The translations under genes were made by a program, and so were the position numbers. The notes below the pieces were generated by a model. It ran no database searches. It saw only the letters and a program-made list of their open reading frames with translations, and was not told the DNA's origin. Shown one piece after another: positions 34,967 to 43,833 of a DNA stretch of 64,000 bases. Origin of the DNA: Marinobacter daqiaonensis (lineage in GTDB: Bacteria; Pseudomonadota; Gammaproteobacteria; Pseudomonadales; Oleiphilaceae); contig NZ_FOYW01000001.1 in NCBI RefSeq assembly GCF_900115285.1, positions 1,275,616 through 1,339,615 on the forward strand, in the 5' to 3' direction. How positions within the stretch are numbered: the stretch's first letter is position 1; every line of letters begins with the position of its first letter.

Positions 34967-35632
34967 ATGTCAGCATCTGTTGATCATCTGCATGAACGTG
35001 TTCTGGACGCCGGCGAACCGCTGGCTGACATCATGCCTTCGGCCATCACCCTCGCAGTCATGCTTCGCCACCGCTCGATGGCGGCCTGGCTGAGATCGGA
35101 ACTCGAGGGCTACGGGCAGGCAACAGAACTTCCCCCCTATCGCCACGACGTCCAGGGGCACATTGTGGCCAGATCGCCCCAGTACGGCTGGATTCCCGCA
35201 CCCATCGACAAGCACCAGCTGAAGCAACTGGGGCATCTGGATCTGCGGGACGGAGTCGCTTCGCTGGAGCGCACCTGCCTGAGCTGCAGGAAAGGCAACG
35301 GCCACCGCATTTCCCTGCCCCCGGAGCGATTGCTGGAGCTTCAGCAGAAGGTCAACCTGTCGGCGGAACTGGCCATAAATATCAGTCGAAGTACTTACTG
35401 CGAGGTGCTTCGCACCATTCGCGGAAGCATCTTCCTGTGGGCACAGGCGGTGATCGAAGCCGGCCTGGGCGGCGATCACAATGCCTTCAGCAAGGAAGAG
35501 AAGGAAGCCGTAGCCGGCCTCGACAATCCCATCCGTTTCTGGCGCGAAGCCATGGCGTCACTGGATCGGCTACCGGTGCCCGACATTCGGGAAGCGGGCT
35601 TCCTTGAGCGGATGTTCGGCAGGGCCAGCTAA
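34967..35632 (+). CDS. AbiTii-domain protein
   Basis: This 221-residue soluble protein carries the AbiTii signature near its start: ITLAVMLRHRSMAAWLRSELEGYGQATELPPYR (residues about 27-59), with the pattern A-x-L-x-x-E-L-x-G-Y that defines the domain. AbiTii is named for an abortive phage-resistance protein and is often the N-terminal part of a longer defence protein. Here it forms a stand-alone gene with a further unrecognised C-terminal region that includes CLSCRKGNGHRISLPPERLLEL. The neighbours are ordinary metabolic genes, so a defence role is possible but not supported by context. A 7-bp hairpin (34931-34949) precedes the start. Confidence 0.7.
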   Translation: MSASVDHLHERVLDAGEPLADIMPSAITLAVMLRHRSMAAWLRSELEGYGQATELPPYRHDVQGHIVARSPQYGWIPAPIDKHQLKQLGHLDLRDGVASLERTCLSCRKGNGHRISLPPERLLELQQKVNLSAELAINISRSTYCEVLRTIRGSIFLWAQAVIEAGLGGDHNAFSKEEKEAVAGLDNPIRFWREAMASLDRLPVPDIREAGFLERMFGRAS

Positions 35633-35657
35633 GGGGCAGGCCGAGCGTCCCACATGA

Positions 35658-35697
35658 GGGGAGGCCACCCGATTCAATGGTCTCTCCTTTCTTTCTT
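35658..35697 (+). terminator. Terminator of the AbiTii gene
   Basis: GGGGAGGCCA pairs with TGGTCTCTCC (two G-U pairs) across a 10-nt loop, followed by TTTCTTTCTT. Confidence 0.65.
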
Positions 35698-35821
35698 CTG
35701 CTTTTGTGACATATCCGACAAAAGTCTCATTGTCGTGTCCGTGTTTTACGTTTCGTAACGATCCGCAACTACCTGTCCTTATATACTACGGGTTCAGAAT
35801 TGTATCGGGGCCGGACGCTGT

Positions 35822-37150
35822 ATGTCCTTATTTGGCAGATCGAAGCCTGGAAAAAAGACCGCCCGGACGGTGCAATCGGCCCGGCAACGGGAAATTCCCA
35901 GTTCCCAGGCAAAGCTCGGCATGCGGATTGTCGCTCTGGACCGGCCATGGGACGAGGTACCGGTACTGTTCCAGAACTTTGTCGTCGAGAATGTGGAACA
36001 GCTGGAGATACTGCGCAGCTACTGCCAGATGGTCACCGTGGAGGAAACCGGGGGCCTTCTGCAATCCGGGGAATCTGGGGCCTTCCGGCCGCCGCTCCCT
36101 GAGCCCGAGAGACCGACGCTCACTGAACTGAAGCCCCTGTCGGACGAACTTGCCAATGCCCGCAAGCAGTACGGCCGCGCCAGCATCTACATGGATGACC
36201 TTCTGGGAAAGGTGTCCCGTGGCGAGAGTTTCAGTGTTGAAGGCGCCAGGGAGGTCGTCCGCAACTGCATCAACAGTATCGCCAACAATCCCAACGCCAT
36301 GTTCTGGCTGACCCGTATCCGCCACCAGGACGCCTACACCGCGGAGCACTGTGTCAGGGTCGGCATCCTTGCCATCACCTTCGGCCGCTATCTGGGAATG
36401 GCTGGTCCGGAGCTTGAGACCCTCGGCCTTTGCGGCATGCTCCATGATGTGGGAAAGATGCGGATTCCCCCGGCGGTACTCAACAAACCGGGCGCCCTCG
36501 ACCCGGAAGAATGGCGCATCATGCGCCAGCACTCCCGCTTCGGCTTCGAGCTGCTGGGCTCGGGACACAAACTGGAGCCGGAGGTTCTGGCAGCCACGCT
36601 TTCTCATCACGAGCGCCTGGATGGCAAGGGCTACCCGGAGGGACTGGTTGCCTCCCACATCAGTCAACCCACTCGCATCATCACCATTGTCGACGCCTAC
36701 GACGCCATGACCAGCGACCGGGCCTACCGCAAGGGTATTCCCAGCGCCGAGGCCATGAGCGTGCTCTATCGCAACCGTGGGCCCCAGTTTGATGCCGAGC
36801 TGGTGGAAGCCTTTATCAGGATGATCGGAATCTATCCCGCCGGCAGCCTGGTGGAGCTGAATAGCGGAGAGATCGCCATTGTGCTGGCGGCAAGCCCCTG
36901 CCAGAAACTCAGCCCTGTGGTGGAACTGGTGCTCGACGCCAGCGGCCACCTCTGCGAACCCCGGGTACTGAACCTGAGCCAGGGCCCGTCAACGACCGAC
37001 GGCCAGGCCTACGCCATCAGCCGGGCGCTACCGGATGGTGTGGAAGGGTTCGACCTGGCTGAGCACATTCGCCGCCAGGCTGCCCTGGACTCTTCCCCGG
37101 ACACGAGTGCCCCGGCCGGCCAGGACACTATTCCACCAGCGCCCCGTTGA
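35822..37150 (+). CDS. HD-GYP domain cyclic-di-GMP phosphodiesterase
   Basis: This 442-residue protein has an N-terminal DUF3391 region ([37 protein letters not shown], residues 32-68) and an HD-GYP domain (about 150-345). The HD pair is His208-Asp209 in [12 protein letters not shown] and the GYP motif is [11 protein letters not shown] ending at residue 272. HD-GYP enzymes hydrolyse c-di-GMP to GMP and so favour motility over biofilm. All metal ligands look intact. It overlaps the convergent serine-hydrolase gene by 23 nt. Confidence 0.93.
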   Translation: MSLFGRSKPGKKTARTVQSARQREIPSSQAKLGMRIVALDRPWDEVPVLFQNFVVENVEQLEILRSYCQMVTVEETGGLLQSGESGAFRPPLPEPERPTLTELKPLSDELANARKQYGRASIYMDDLLGKVSRGESFSVEGAREVVRNCINSIANNPNAMFWLTRIRHQDAYTAEHCVRVGILAITFGRYLGMAGPELETLGLCGMLHDVGKMRIPPAVLNKPGALDPEEWRIMRQHSRFGFELLGSGHKLEPEVLAATLSHHERLDGKGYPEGLVASHISQPTRIITIVDAYDAMTSDRAYRKGIPSAEAMSVLYRNRGPQFDAELVEAFIRMIGIYPAGSLVELNSGEIAIVLAASPCQKLSPVVELVLDASGHLCEPRVLNLSQGPSTTDGQAYAISRALPDGVEGFDLAEHIRRQAALDSSPDTSAPAGQDTIPPAPR

Positions 37151-38345
37151 TGATTGCCCGGAGCTCCTGACGTATCGGATACGCGGACGACGGTATCAGT
37201 TGCGTCATGAACACCATGACCATGTCCTCGACCGGATCCACGAAGAAGTTGGTGCTCGCCAGGCCTCCCCAGCCATATTCCCCCACCGAACCGATGGTAT
37301 GGGACTTGGCTACATCGGTTTTCACCGAGAACCCCAGACCGAAACCATTGCCCTCATAGGGGGTCTCGCTGAACGCACCGATGGAAAGTCCCGGAAGATC
37401 CTGGTTCCCCGGCAGATGGTTGCTGCGCATGAAGTCCAGGGTCTTGCGCCCGATAATCCGCTCGCCGTCCAGCTCACCGCCCCGGCACAAGGCCTGGGCG
37501 AACCGGTGGTAGTCATCCACGGTGGATACCAGTCCCGCACCGCCGGCAAGGAAAGTGGGCTTCCTGCGGTAGTGGGAGGTTTCAGGGTCGTCCTGCAGCG
37601 CCATGGCGTCGCCGGGCCGGTAGAGGTAACAGGCAGCGAAACGGTCGAGCTGATCATCCCGAAGCTGGAAGCCGGTATCCTTCATCCCCAGCGGGTTGAG
37701 AATGTGTTCCTGGAAATATTCGTCAAGGGGCTGGCCGGACAGCAGCTGGACCAGGTAACCCAGAACGTCCGTGGCCACCGAATAGTTCCAGGCCGTACCG
37801 GGAGAGAACTCCAGCGGCAGCTCCGCCAGCTGTTCCACCAGCCGGTCCAGGGTCAGGTCCTTGCCACCATCCAGTTTCAGGGCGCGGTAGGCGGCATCCA
37901 CATTGCTCTGACAGAGGAAGCCGTAGGTCAGGCCCGACATGTGGGTGAAGAGGTCACGGATCGTCATGGTGGTGGTTGACGGCACTGTCAGGAAATTGGG
38001 GTGAACGCCGCTGGCGTAGACCCGAAGGTTTTTCCAGGAAGGGATGTACCGGTGAACCGGATCGTCCAGCAGAAAACGGCCCTGCTCATAGAGCTGCATC
38101 ATGGCGATGGACGTTATGGGCTTGGTCATGGAGTAGATACGGAAAACGGTATCCCGCTGGGCCGGCTTGTTGCGCTCCAGATCCATCATTCCCTGGGCCT
38201 TCACCCAGGCGATTTCACCGCGGCGTGCCACCAGCGTGACCGCCCCCGGCAGCTTGCCGGGCCTGATGTAGTTTTCCTCGATATGACGAGTGACATTTTC
38301 CAGCCGATCGAGGGACAGGCCGGCAACAACGTTTGACTCTGGCAT
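37128..38345 (-). CDS. Serine hydrolase of the beta-lactamase/EstB family
   Basis: This 405-residue protein belongs to the class C beta-lactamase-like esterases (COG1680). The nucleophile motif S-x-x-K is Ser72-Met-Thr-Lys75 ([15 protein letters not shown]), and the tyrosine motif is [12 protein letters not shown]. No signal peptide is seen. ATG 38345 follows AGGAAA; the frame runs upstream but without protein-like sequence. Such enzymes cleave small esters; the substrate is unknown. Confidence 0.88.
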   Translation of the reverse strand: MPESNVVAGLSLDRLENVTRHIEENYIRPGKLPGAVTLVARRGEIAWVKAQGMMDLERNKPAQRDTVFRIYSMTKPITSIAMMQLYEQGRFLLDDPVHRYIPSWKNLRVYASGVHPNFLTVPSTTTMTIRDLFTHMSGLTYGFLCQSNVDAAYRALKLDGGKDLTLDRLVEQLAELPLEFSPGTAWNYSVATDVLGYLVQLLSGQPLDEYFQEHILNPLGMKDTGFQLRDDQLDRFAACYLYRPGDAMALQDDPETSHYRRKPTFLAGGAGLVSTVDDYHRFAQALCRGGELDGERIIGRKTLDFMRSNHLPGNQDLPGLSIGAFSETPYEGNGFGLGFSVKTDVAKSHTIGSVGEYGWGGLASTNFFVDPVEDMVMVFMTQLIPSSAYPIRQELRAIINGALVE

Positions 38346-38472
38346 GGGGTTTCCTGTTGTTATCGTGGTAATGCATGGCGCCGGAAGGGATTGAATCCCG
38401 GCAGGCCAGGCGCCATACCATGGATAGCGGTATAAATTCAGCTTAATCGATCCCGCTTCCGGGGAGAAGCCT

Positions 38473-38754
38473 ATGCGCATGGTACTGGCACTGATACTCG
38501 TCGTCGCGGCCCTGGGGGCGGCCGTATACGCCCACCTCCAACTCGCCCGGCAGGTCCCGGCACCCCAGCGTCGCTGGTCGGGTCACGTCGTGCTTCTTGC
38601 GGTGGCCATCGCCTTTGGCTGGGTGGTTTCGACAGTTTACATGAGCGCGGAGGAAGGCGCGGCGGTGACCGTATTCCTGACGGCGTTCGGGGTGACTCAC
38701 ATGCCCCCGGCCATCGTGCTCTGGCTAAAAAGGCACCAGCGTCGCCAGCAGTGA
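38473..38754 (+). CDS. Small three-helix membrane protein
   Basis: This 93-residue protein has three hydrophobic segments ([63 protein letters not shown]) joined by short charged loops. It has a good ribosome site (GGGGAGAAGCC) before ATG 38473. No family is recognised. It lies just upstream of the LexA-controlled radical SAM gene, but the operator lies between them, so it is not necessarily in that unit. Confidence 0.7.
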   Translation: MRMVLALILVVAALGAAVYAHLQLARQVPAPQRRWSGHVVLLAVAIAFGWVVSTVYMSAEEGAAVTVFLTAFGVTHMPPAIVLWLKRHQRRQQ

Positions 38755-38805
38755 TGGTTACCGGTGAATATTGCCAATCTGCGGTCGTCCGAGTAATATC
38801 ACCAA

Positions 38806-38825
38806 TACTGTACATTTAAACAGTA
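38806..38825 (+). promoter_or_regulatory. LexA (SOS) box
   Basis: The sequence TACTGTACATTTAAACAGTA is a full match to the LexA pattern TACTG-N10-CAGTA, and its ATACTGT / ACAGTAT half-sites are perfectly symmetric. It ends 11 nt before the radical SAM start codon, where repressor binding would block transcription. Confidence 0.88.
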
Positions 38826-38836
38826 TCGGTGAGCCC

Positions 38837-39901
38837 ATGAAAACCCGCGGAACGTCGCTCAACCCCACCAACCGTTATCAACCGATCGTCACCGACCGCT
38901 CGGAGGACGACGGCTGGTACCAGGACCCGCCCGACCAGCTGTGCCCGGATTCCATGGCCACCGAGGTCACCGATGAGCAGGTGCGCACCATCATCAGCCG
39001 CAACCAGTCACCGGATGTGCCTTTCGACCAGTCCATCAACCCCTACCGGGGCTGTGAGCATGCCTGCGTGTACTGTTTCGCCCGGCCTACCCACGCCTAC
39101 TGGGACATGTCGCCTGGCCTCGATTTCGAGACCCGACTGATCGCCAAGCCGGGAGCGGCACGCCAGCTGAGGCGGGAACTCGACAAGCCAGGATACAGGC
39201 CGTCCCCCATTGCCCTGGGCATCAACACCGATGCCTACCAGCCGGTGGAGCGGGAGCGCCGTATCAGCCGAGAGATCCTGGAGGTATTGCTGGAATACCG
39301 GCATCCGGTCTCGGTGATCACCAAGGGGGCGCTGGTCCTGAGAGACCTGGACCTGCTATCGGAACTGGCCCGCCAGGGCCTTTGTTCGGTGGCCGTCAGC
39401 CTCACCACTCTCGATAACCAGCTCAAGCGGATAATGGAGCCGCGCACGGCGGCCCCGGCCACACGATTGAAGATCCTGCGGGAACTGTCCGCCGCAGGTG
39501 TACCCACCAGCATCATCATGGGCCCGGTCATTCCGTTCATCAACGATCACGAGCTGGAGCATATACTCGAAGCGGCGGCGGAAGCCGGCGCCCTGCGGGC
39601 CAGCTGGGTAATGCTGAGGCTGCCACTGGAGCTGGACAAACTGTTCCAGGACTGGCTGCAACGCCACTTCCCGCAGCGGGCGGACCATGTGATGAACCGG
39701 ATTCGCGACCTTCGCGGCGGCAAAAGCTACGACAGTGAATTCGGCAAACGGATGACGGGTACGGGGCCCTACGCGGACCTGATTCGCCAGCGCTTCAACC
39801 GCAAGGCCAAAGCTCTTGGGCTGAGAGGGGAAAGGGGAACGGAGCCCCTGCGAACCGACCTGTTTCGGCGGCCCGCGGGGGATCAGTTGGGGCTTTTCTG
39901 A
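38837..39901 (+). CDS. PA0069-type radical SAM protein, LexA-controlled
   Basis: This 354-residue protein has the radical SAM cluster motif C73-x3-C77-x2-C80 (GCEHACVYCFARPTHAYWD), which holds a 4Fe-4S centre, and resembles the Rv2578c/PA0069 group that is distantly related to spore photoproduct lyase. From memory, PA0069 is listed in the LexA regulon of Pseudomonas aeruginosa. Here the gene carries a perfect LexA box at its start, supporting a DNA-damage role, perhaps in photoproduct repair; that role is inferred. ATG 38837 is chosen because the frame upstream runs through the operator. Confidence 0.9.
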   Translation: MKTRGTSLNPTNRYQPIVTDRSEDDGWYQDPPDQLCPDSMATEVTDEQVRTIISRNQSPDVPFDQSINPYRGCEHACVYCFARPTHAYWDMSPGLDFETRLIAKPGAARQLRRELDKPGYRPSPIALGINTDAYQPVERERRISREILEVLLEYRHPVSVITKGALVLRDLDLLSELARQGLCSVAVSLTTLDNQLKRIMEPRTAAPATRLKILRELSAAGVPTSIIMGPVIPFINDHELEHILEAAAEAGALRASWVMLRLPLELDKLFQDWLQRHFPQRADHVMNRIRDLRGGKSYDSEFGKRMTGTGPYADLIRQRFNRKAKALGLRGERGTEPLRTDLFRRPAGDQLGLF

Positions 39902-39970
39902 TGCCGTCCGCTCCCAACGCGAGGAGTCGTCTCGGGCTCAGCCTGGGCGACGGGATCAGAGAAGACGCAT

Positions 39971-40753
39971 TCACATCAGCGACTGGACCAGGCCCACGAG
40001 ACTGACGGTGAGCAGCAGGCTTCCCAGGACACGGAAGAACACCGGCGTTTCCGCTCTGAGAAGATACTGGTGGGCCTTGAGCCCGAGGACATGACCCACT
40101 GCCGCGCAGGGCAGCAGCCAGAGGTGATGAATCAGCTGCAGGTCCACATCGGCCCAGACGAACGCCGCCAGCTTGATGGCCACCAGGATGAACCAGAGGG
40201 CAAACAGGGTGTCCCTGAGTTGCTCCCTCCGCAGGTGCTGGGCGGCCACCGCCATGATCAGCGGTGCGCCAATCAGCGATGTGCCACTGATGTACCCGCC
40301 AGCCATCAGGAACACGATGTCCACTGTCCGGCTGCCGCTGCGGAAGGGCCGGTTGAGGATGTAGGACAGCGAGTACATCGCCACAATCACGAAGATGATA
40401 CCGCTGAGCACAGCCGATGGCAGGGTGATGAGGCCAAACACGCCAATCAGCTTGGGTACGATCATGACCGTCAGCAGGTACCGCAGATAGCGCCAGTCAA
40501 CGGTGCCATCCAGAAGACCCGAGGACGCGTCCGCTCCCCGCCCCCTGCGGTTGTTCAACCAGATGGTAAGGGAGGAGAACACCAGCAGGTGAATCGAAAT
40601 GATCGGCAGGTAGACCAGCGGGGCATTATGCACCAGCAGCAGGAAGGGCAGCGACAGTACAGCCCCGCCAAAGCCCAGACCGGACCTGACGAATCCGCTC
40701 CACACGAAAATCAGCGCGATCAGGACATACTGGTACAACTGCAGGTCGGACAT
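39971..40753 (-). CDS. TSUP-family (TauE/SafE) permease
   Basis: This 260-residue inner-membrane protein has about eight hydrophobic segments and the TSUP pattern: FVRSGLGFGGAVLSLPFLLLVHNAPLVYLPI near the N-terminus and LMAGGYISGTSLIGAPLIMAVAAQHLRREQLRDTLFALW in the second repeat. The family moves sulfite, sulfoacetate or similar anions across the inner membrane. The substrate is unknown. ATG 40753 is used; a TTG two codons earlier is possible. It is divergent from the ankyrin-repeat gene. Confidence 0.88.
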   Translation of the reverse strand: MSDLQLYQYVLIALIFVWSGFVRSGLGFGGAVLSLPFLLLVHNAPLVYLPIISIHLLVFSSLTIWLNNRRGRGADASSGLLDGTVDWRYLRYLLTVMIVPKLIGVFGLITLPSAVLSGIIFVIVAMYSLSYILNRPFRSGSRTVDIVFLMAGGYISGTSLIGAPLIMAVAAQHLRREQLRDTLFALWFILVAIKLAAFVWADVDLQLIHHLWLLPCAAVGHVLGLKAHQYLLRAETPVFFRVLGSLLLTVSLVGLVQSLM

Positions 40754-40851
40754 GGTCAATCAGCGTCGTAAAGTGGGATGGCTGGCCGATCATACAGCGT
40801 TGCCCGTATGATGGTTAAATCCGGTTTCGCCATTTTAGAAGGGAGAGCGAT

Positions 40852-41388
40852 ATGAGCAAGAAAACCTCCGCCCAGCCACAAGAACCACAGAACGAGCTGG
40901 ACGAAGACGCCATCGCCTTTGCCCAGGGCATTTTTGACCTTGCCAGAAATGGCGGCGCGGAAATGCTTGCGCCTCTGCTGGACGCCGGGGTGCCGGTGGA
41001 TATCCGCACCAGTAACGGCGACAGCCTGCTGATGCTTGCGGCCTACAACGGCCACACCCAGACCGCTCGCCTGCTGCTGGAACAGGGTGCCGACCCGGAC
41101 CTGCCCAATGACCGCCTGCAGACGCCCCTGGCCGGCGTCGTCTACAAGGGCGATATGGAGACGGCCAACCTGCTGCTGGAGTACGGCGCGGGCGTAGACA
41201 GCCGGCCGGAGGGGGCCAAGACACCTCTGATGTACGCCGCCATGTTCGACCGCACCGGGATGATCGACCGGTTGCTGGAAGCGGGCGCGGACCCTGGCCT
41301 CAGGGATGCCGATGGCCACACGGCGCTCTCCCTGGCCAGGACCATGGATGTAAAGGAGGCGGTGAGCAGACTCAAGGCCCTCAGCTAG
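40852..41388 (+). CDS. Ankyrin-repeat protein
   Basis: This 178-residue soluble protein contains about four ankyrin repeats: GAEMLAPLLDAGVPVDIRTSNGDSLLMLAAYNGHTQTARLLLEQGADPDLPND, then LQTPLAGVVYKGDMETANLLLEYGAGVDSRPEG and KTPLMYAAMFDRTGMIDRLLEAGADPGLRDADGHTALSLA. Ankyrin repeats bind proteins; the partner is unknown. There is no signal peptide. GGGAG lies 6 nt before the ATG. It lies 138 nt upstream of ohr. Confidence 0.92.
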   Translation: MSKKTSAQPQEPQNELDEDAIAFAQGIFDLARNGGAEMLAPLLDAGVPVDIRTSNGDSLLMLAAYNGHTQTARLLLEQGADPDLPNDRLQTPLAGVVYKGDMETANLLLEYGAGVDSRPEGAKTPLMYAAMFDRTGMIDRLLEAGADPGLRDADGHTALSLARTMDVKEAVSRLKALS

Positions 41389-41423
41389 CCGGCCGATGCC
41401 TGGCTACCAGGATCCCGGTATCG

Positions 41424-41466
41424 GAATTTAAATTGCGCACAATTTAATTGTACAATATTTATTATT
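41424..41466 (+). promoter_or_regulatory. AT-rich palindromes upstream of ohr (candidate OhrR operator)
   Basis: Three overlapping perfect inverted repeats lie here: AATTGCGCACAATT (41431-41444), CAATTTAATTG (41440-41450) and ATTGTACAAT (41447-41456). OhrR-type MarR repressors bind AT-rich palindromes of this kind before ohr genes. No ohrR gene is in the window. Confidence 0.6.
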
Positions 41467-41526
41467 GAGGTATGTTACTTTGCACCGCCCCTGCAAAGGG
41501 CCAGAAAATGCAACAGGAGGAAGCTC

Positions 41527-41955
41527 ATGTCTCTCGATCAGGTTTTGTATACCGCTTATGCGGAAGCCACCGGGGGCCGCGATGGCCGTGCCGTATCATC
41601 CGATGGCGTGCTCGACGTCGCCTTGACCACACCGAAATCCCTGGGCGGTGCCGGGGGCGAGGGTACCAACCCGGAGCAGCTGTTTGCCGCCGGCTATTCC
41701 GCCTGTTTTATCGGTGCCATGAAGCTGGTCGCCGGTCAGGAAAAACTGCCCATGCCCAAGGATGTCTCCGTCGAGGGCGTAGTGGGCATCGGCAAGACCA
41801 ACGATGGCATTGGCCTCGAAGTGGAACTGCGGATTTCCCTGCCCGGCATGGACGATGACAAGGCCCGGGAGCTCATTGAAAAGGCACACCAGGTATGCCC
41901 CTACTCCAAGGCGACCCGTGGCAACATTGACGTCACCCTGAACCGGGTGGACTGA
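41527..41955 (+). CDS. ohr: Organic hydroperoxide resistance protein
   Basis: This 142-residue thiol peroxidase reduces organic hydroperoxides in the cytoplasm. The two redox cysteines are Cys60 ([11 protein letters not shown]) and Cys124 ([12 protein letters not shown]), both in the Ohr-type context, and the N-terminal [14 protein letters not shown] strand carries the conserved Arg region. CAACAGGAGG gives a strong ribosome site. The AT-rich palindromes upstream suggest control by an OhrR-like repressor. Length and motifs are standard. Confidence 0.95.
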   Translation: MSLDQVLYTAYAEATGGRDGRAVSSDGVLDVALTTPKSLGGAGGEGTNPEQLFAAGYSACFIGAMKLVAGQEKLPMPKDVSVEGVVGIGKTNDGIGLEVELRISLPGMDDDKARELIEKAHQVCPYSKATRGNIDVTLNRVD

Positions 41956-41983
41956 GCAGACCCGGCGACACACCGCGTCACCC

Positions 41984-42018
41984 ACAACAGCCACAGTGCC
42001 CCGGCCTGTGGCTGTTGT
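41984..42018 (+). terminator. Hairpin after ohr (likely terminator)
   Basis: A perfect 13-bp stem ACAACAGCCACAG / CTGTGGCTGTTGT with a 9-nt loop lies 28 nt after the ohr stop. There is only a weak T-tract, so termination is likely but not certain. Confidence 0.65.
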
Positions 42019-42076
42019 ACGTTTAACCAGGTTAGAATCCCGTCTTCCAACCCGCTCCGGACAGAGGACGTTTTTC

Positions 42077-42493
42077 ATGGCATGGATCAAGGCATTCATC
42101 AGTGGTTTTCTGGCAACCCTGATCTTCCACCAGGGCCTGCTGGCGGTGTTCTACTTCGCCGGCATCGCGCCCGCAGCACCCTTCAGTCTCGCACCGGTGC
42201 CTCCCCTTGGTGTGCCATCCGTTTTATCACTGGCCTTCTTCGGGGGCCTTTGGGGCATTGTGCTGTGGGCACTGGTCGGGCGCCTTGGCACCGCCGCTTT
42301 CTGGAGCCTGATGGTGATTCTTGGCGCCCTCGGCCCCACAGCGGTTGCCATGCTGGTGGTTTTCCCCATGAAGGGACTGACCGTGAGCGCCCAGATCGTG
42401 GTGGGCGGACTGATACTGAACGGCTTCTGGGGGCTGGGCGTGGCCGTATTCCAGACCCTCCTGGGCGCCCGCAACGGTCGGTTGAAATCCTGA
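42077..42493 (+). CDS. Small four-helix membrane protein
   Basis: This 138-residue protein has four hydrophobic segments (FISGFLATLIFHQGLLAVFYFAG, VLSLAFFGGLWGIVLWALVG, AAFWSLMVILGALGPTAVAMLVVF, IVVGGLILNGFWGLGVAVFQTLL) and a short basic tail. ATG 42077 has AGAGGA 9 nt upstream. The family is not recognised and no function can be given. It is convergent with the DUF488 gene. Confidence 0.75.
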   Translation: MAWIKAFISGFLATLIFHQGLLAVFYFAGIAPAAPFSLAPVPPLGVPSVLSLAFFGGLWGIVLWALVGRLGTAAFWSLMVILGALGPTAVAMLVVFPMKGLTVSAQIVVGGLILNGFWGLGVAVFQTLLGARNGRLKS

Positions 42494-42545
42494 GAAGGCA
42501 CGGTGATTCCGGCCTGCCCCACCCCCGGATCAGGTCCGCAGCGCC

Positions 42546-42896
42546 CTAATCAAGCATCTGCAGATACTGACGCAGGACCACTGCGTTGTTGTGCTCCTCA
42601 TCCTTGGAGCTGAACAATAACGTCACCGTCGATGAGTCAGCCCGCTTTGCCAGGGGCCGTAGTGTCTCGCGATGCTCCTTGAGCTCCATGAGATAGGCCC
42701 TCCGGAACTCGTCCCAGGACAGGTCGCCGGCATGGAAGTCCTTGCGAAGCTCGTCAGAGGGGGCAACGTCCTTCAGCCACTCATCCGCCTTCAGTTCGTC
42801 CTTGGCGACACCCCTCGGCCACATACGGTCCACGAGTACCCGGTACCCGTCACTCTTCGAGGGTTCTTCATAGGCTCGCTTGGTTTCTACCGTCAT
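42546..42896 (-). CDS. DUF488-family protein (YeaO-like)
   Basis: This 116-residue protein matches DUF488: RVLVDRMWPRGVAKDELKADEWLKDVAPSDELRKDFHAGDLSWDEFRRAYLMEL and the strand VTLLFSSKDEEHNNAVVLRQYL. The function of the family is unknown. It is encoded 17 nt downstream of the spermidine-synthase-like gene on the same strand, suggesting one transcript. Confidence 0.9.
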   Translation of the reverse strand: MTVETKRAYEEPSKSDGYRVLVDRMWPRGVAKDELKADEWLKDVAPSDELRKDFHAGDLSWDEFRRAYLMELKEHRETLRPLAKRADSSTVTLLFSSKDEEHNNAVVLRQYLQMLD

Positions 42897-42913
42897 TACT
42901 GCCTCCGATTCCT

Positions 42914-43666
42914 TCAGGTGATTCTCTCTACCTTGGCCATCAGCTTGGGCCAGGCAACCGGCAATGCCTGTTCCAGGTCGTTCAGCCGCGGCGATTTCGG
43001 GTCCATGGGCGCCACCGGCTGCCGCGACGCATAAAGAACAGTGTTGTTGGTCTTGCTGGTAAACGCCATCAGCGTAGCAAACCGGCTCGCCAGATAGCGG
43101 ATCAGGCGACTGTCACGGTCCGGTGGCCGGTGATAGTTCAGCACCAGCCAGCCATCATCGGACAGGGCCCGAAGGCAGAGGTCCATGAAGTGGCGCCTGG
43201 ACTGGGCAGGACTCATCCGGTCCGCGCTGTACAGATCCGCGAGAATCAGGTCGGTACTGCCTGGCGGCAGCTCCTCCAGGGCACGGCGTGCGTCATTCAC
43301 CCGGGTTTCCACGCGGGATGACTCCGGGAGACTGAAAAACTCGCGGGCGACCTGCAGAACCGCCTCCCGCAGATCAACCGCCAGCAGCCTGCATCCCGGC
43401 AGCAGGTGGTGAATGGCGCTTACCAGGGTTCCCCCACCCACACCAAGTACCGTAGCGTGAACCGGGGTTTGCCATGCCAGGGGCAGGAGCATCGCGCGGT
43501 TGTATTCATGAACCGGAAGCCAGGGCCGGCGGCGGTCGATCTTGCTCTGCTCGAACACCGAATCGAAACTCAATACCCGGTGCCTGCGATGGTCAATGAC
43601 CATGATCGGACCCAGCCTGTCCCGGGTATGAAACACCACATCACCGGATATGGAAGGTGTCAGCAT
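42914..43666 (-). CDS. Spermidine synthase-like protein
   Basis: This 250-residue protein has the spermidine/spermine synthase fold: N-terminal strands around LGPIMVIDHRRHRVLSFDSVFEQSKID, the nucleotide-binding motif VLGVGGGTLVSAIHHLLPGCRLLAVDLRE, and NDARRALEELPPGSTDLILADLY, where the polyamine synthases have a catalytic Asp region. It is shorter than classic SpeE and the aminopropyl-transfer residues are not all evident, so it may act on another substrate. It is upstream of the DUF488 gene. Confidence 0.85.
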   Translation of the reverse strand: MLTPSISGDVVFHTRDRLGPIMVIDHRRHRVLSFDSVFEQSKIDRRRPWLPVHEYNRAMLLPLAWQTPVHATVLGVGGGTLVSAIHHLLPGCRLLAVDLREAVLQVAREFFSLPESSRVETRVNDARRALEELPPGSTDLILADLYSADRMSPAQSRRHFMDLCLRALSDDGWLVLNYHRPPDRDSRLIRYLASRFATLMAFTSKTNNTVLYASRQPVAPMDPKSPRLNDLEQALPVAWPKLMAKVERIT

Positions 43667-43833
43667 GTAAACATCCGCCCCTCATGGTGGAATGACGGCC
43701 GATGGCCTGCGGCCATAATTCGACCGTATATGGGGTTTAATTGCTACGCTTCAGTACAACATAGGGCATGAGAGAGAGCCAGGTTCCCTCTCACCCCCCT
43801 TCATTTACCAGCAGACAGAGCACGGAGGACACC

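Noticed and set aside
34967..35632. A phage-defence island around the AbiTii gene
   Set aside because: The neighbours are metal transport and c-di-GMP genes; no other defence gene or mobile element is seen.
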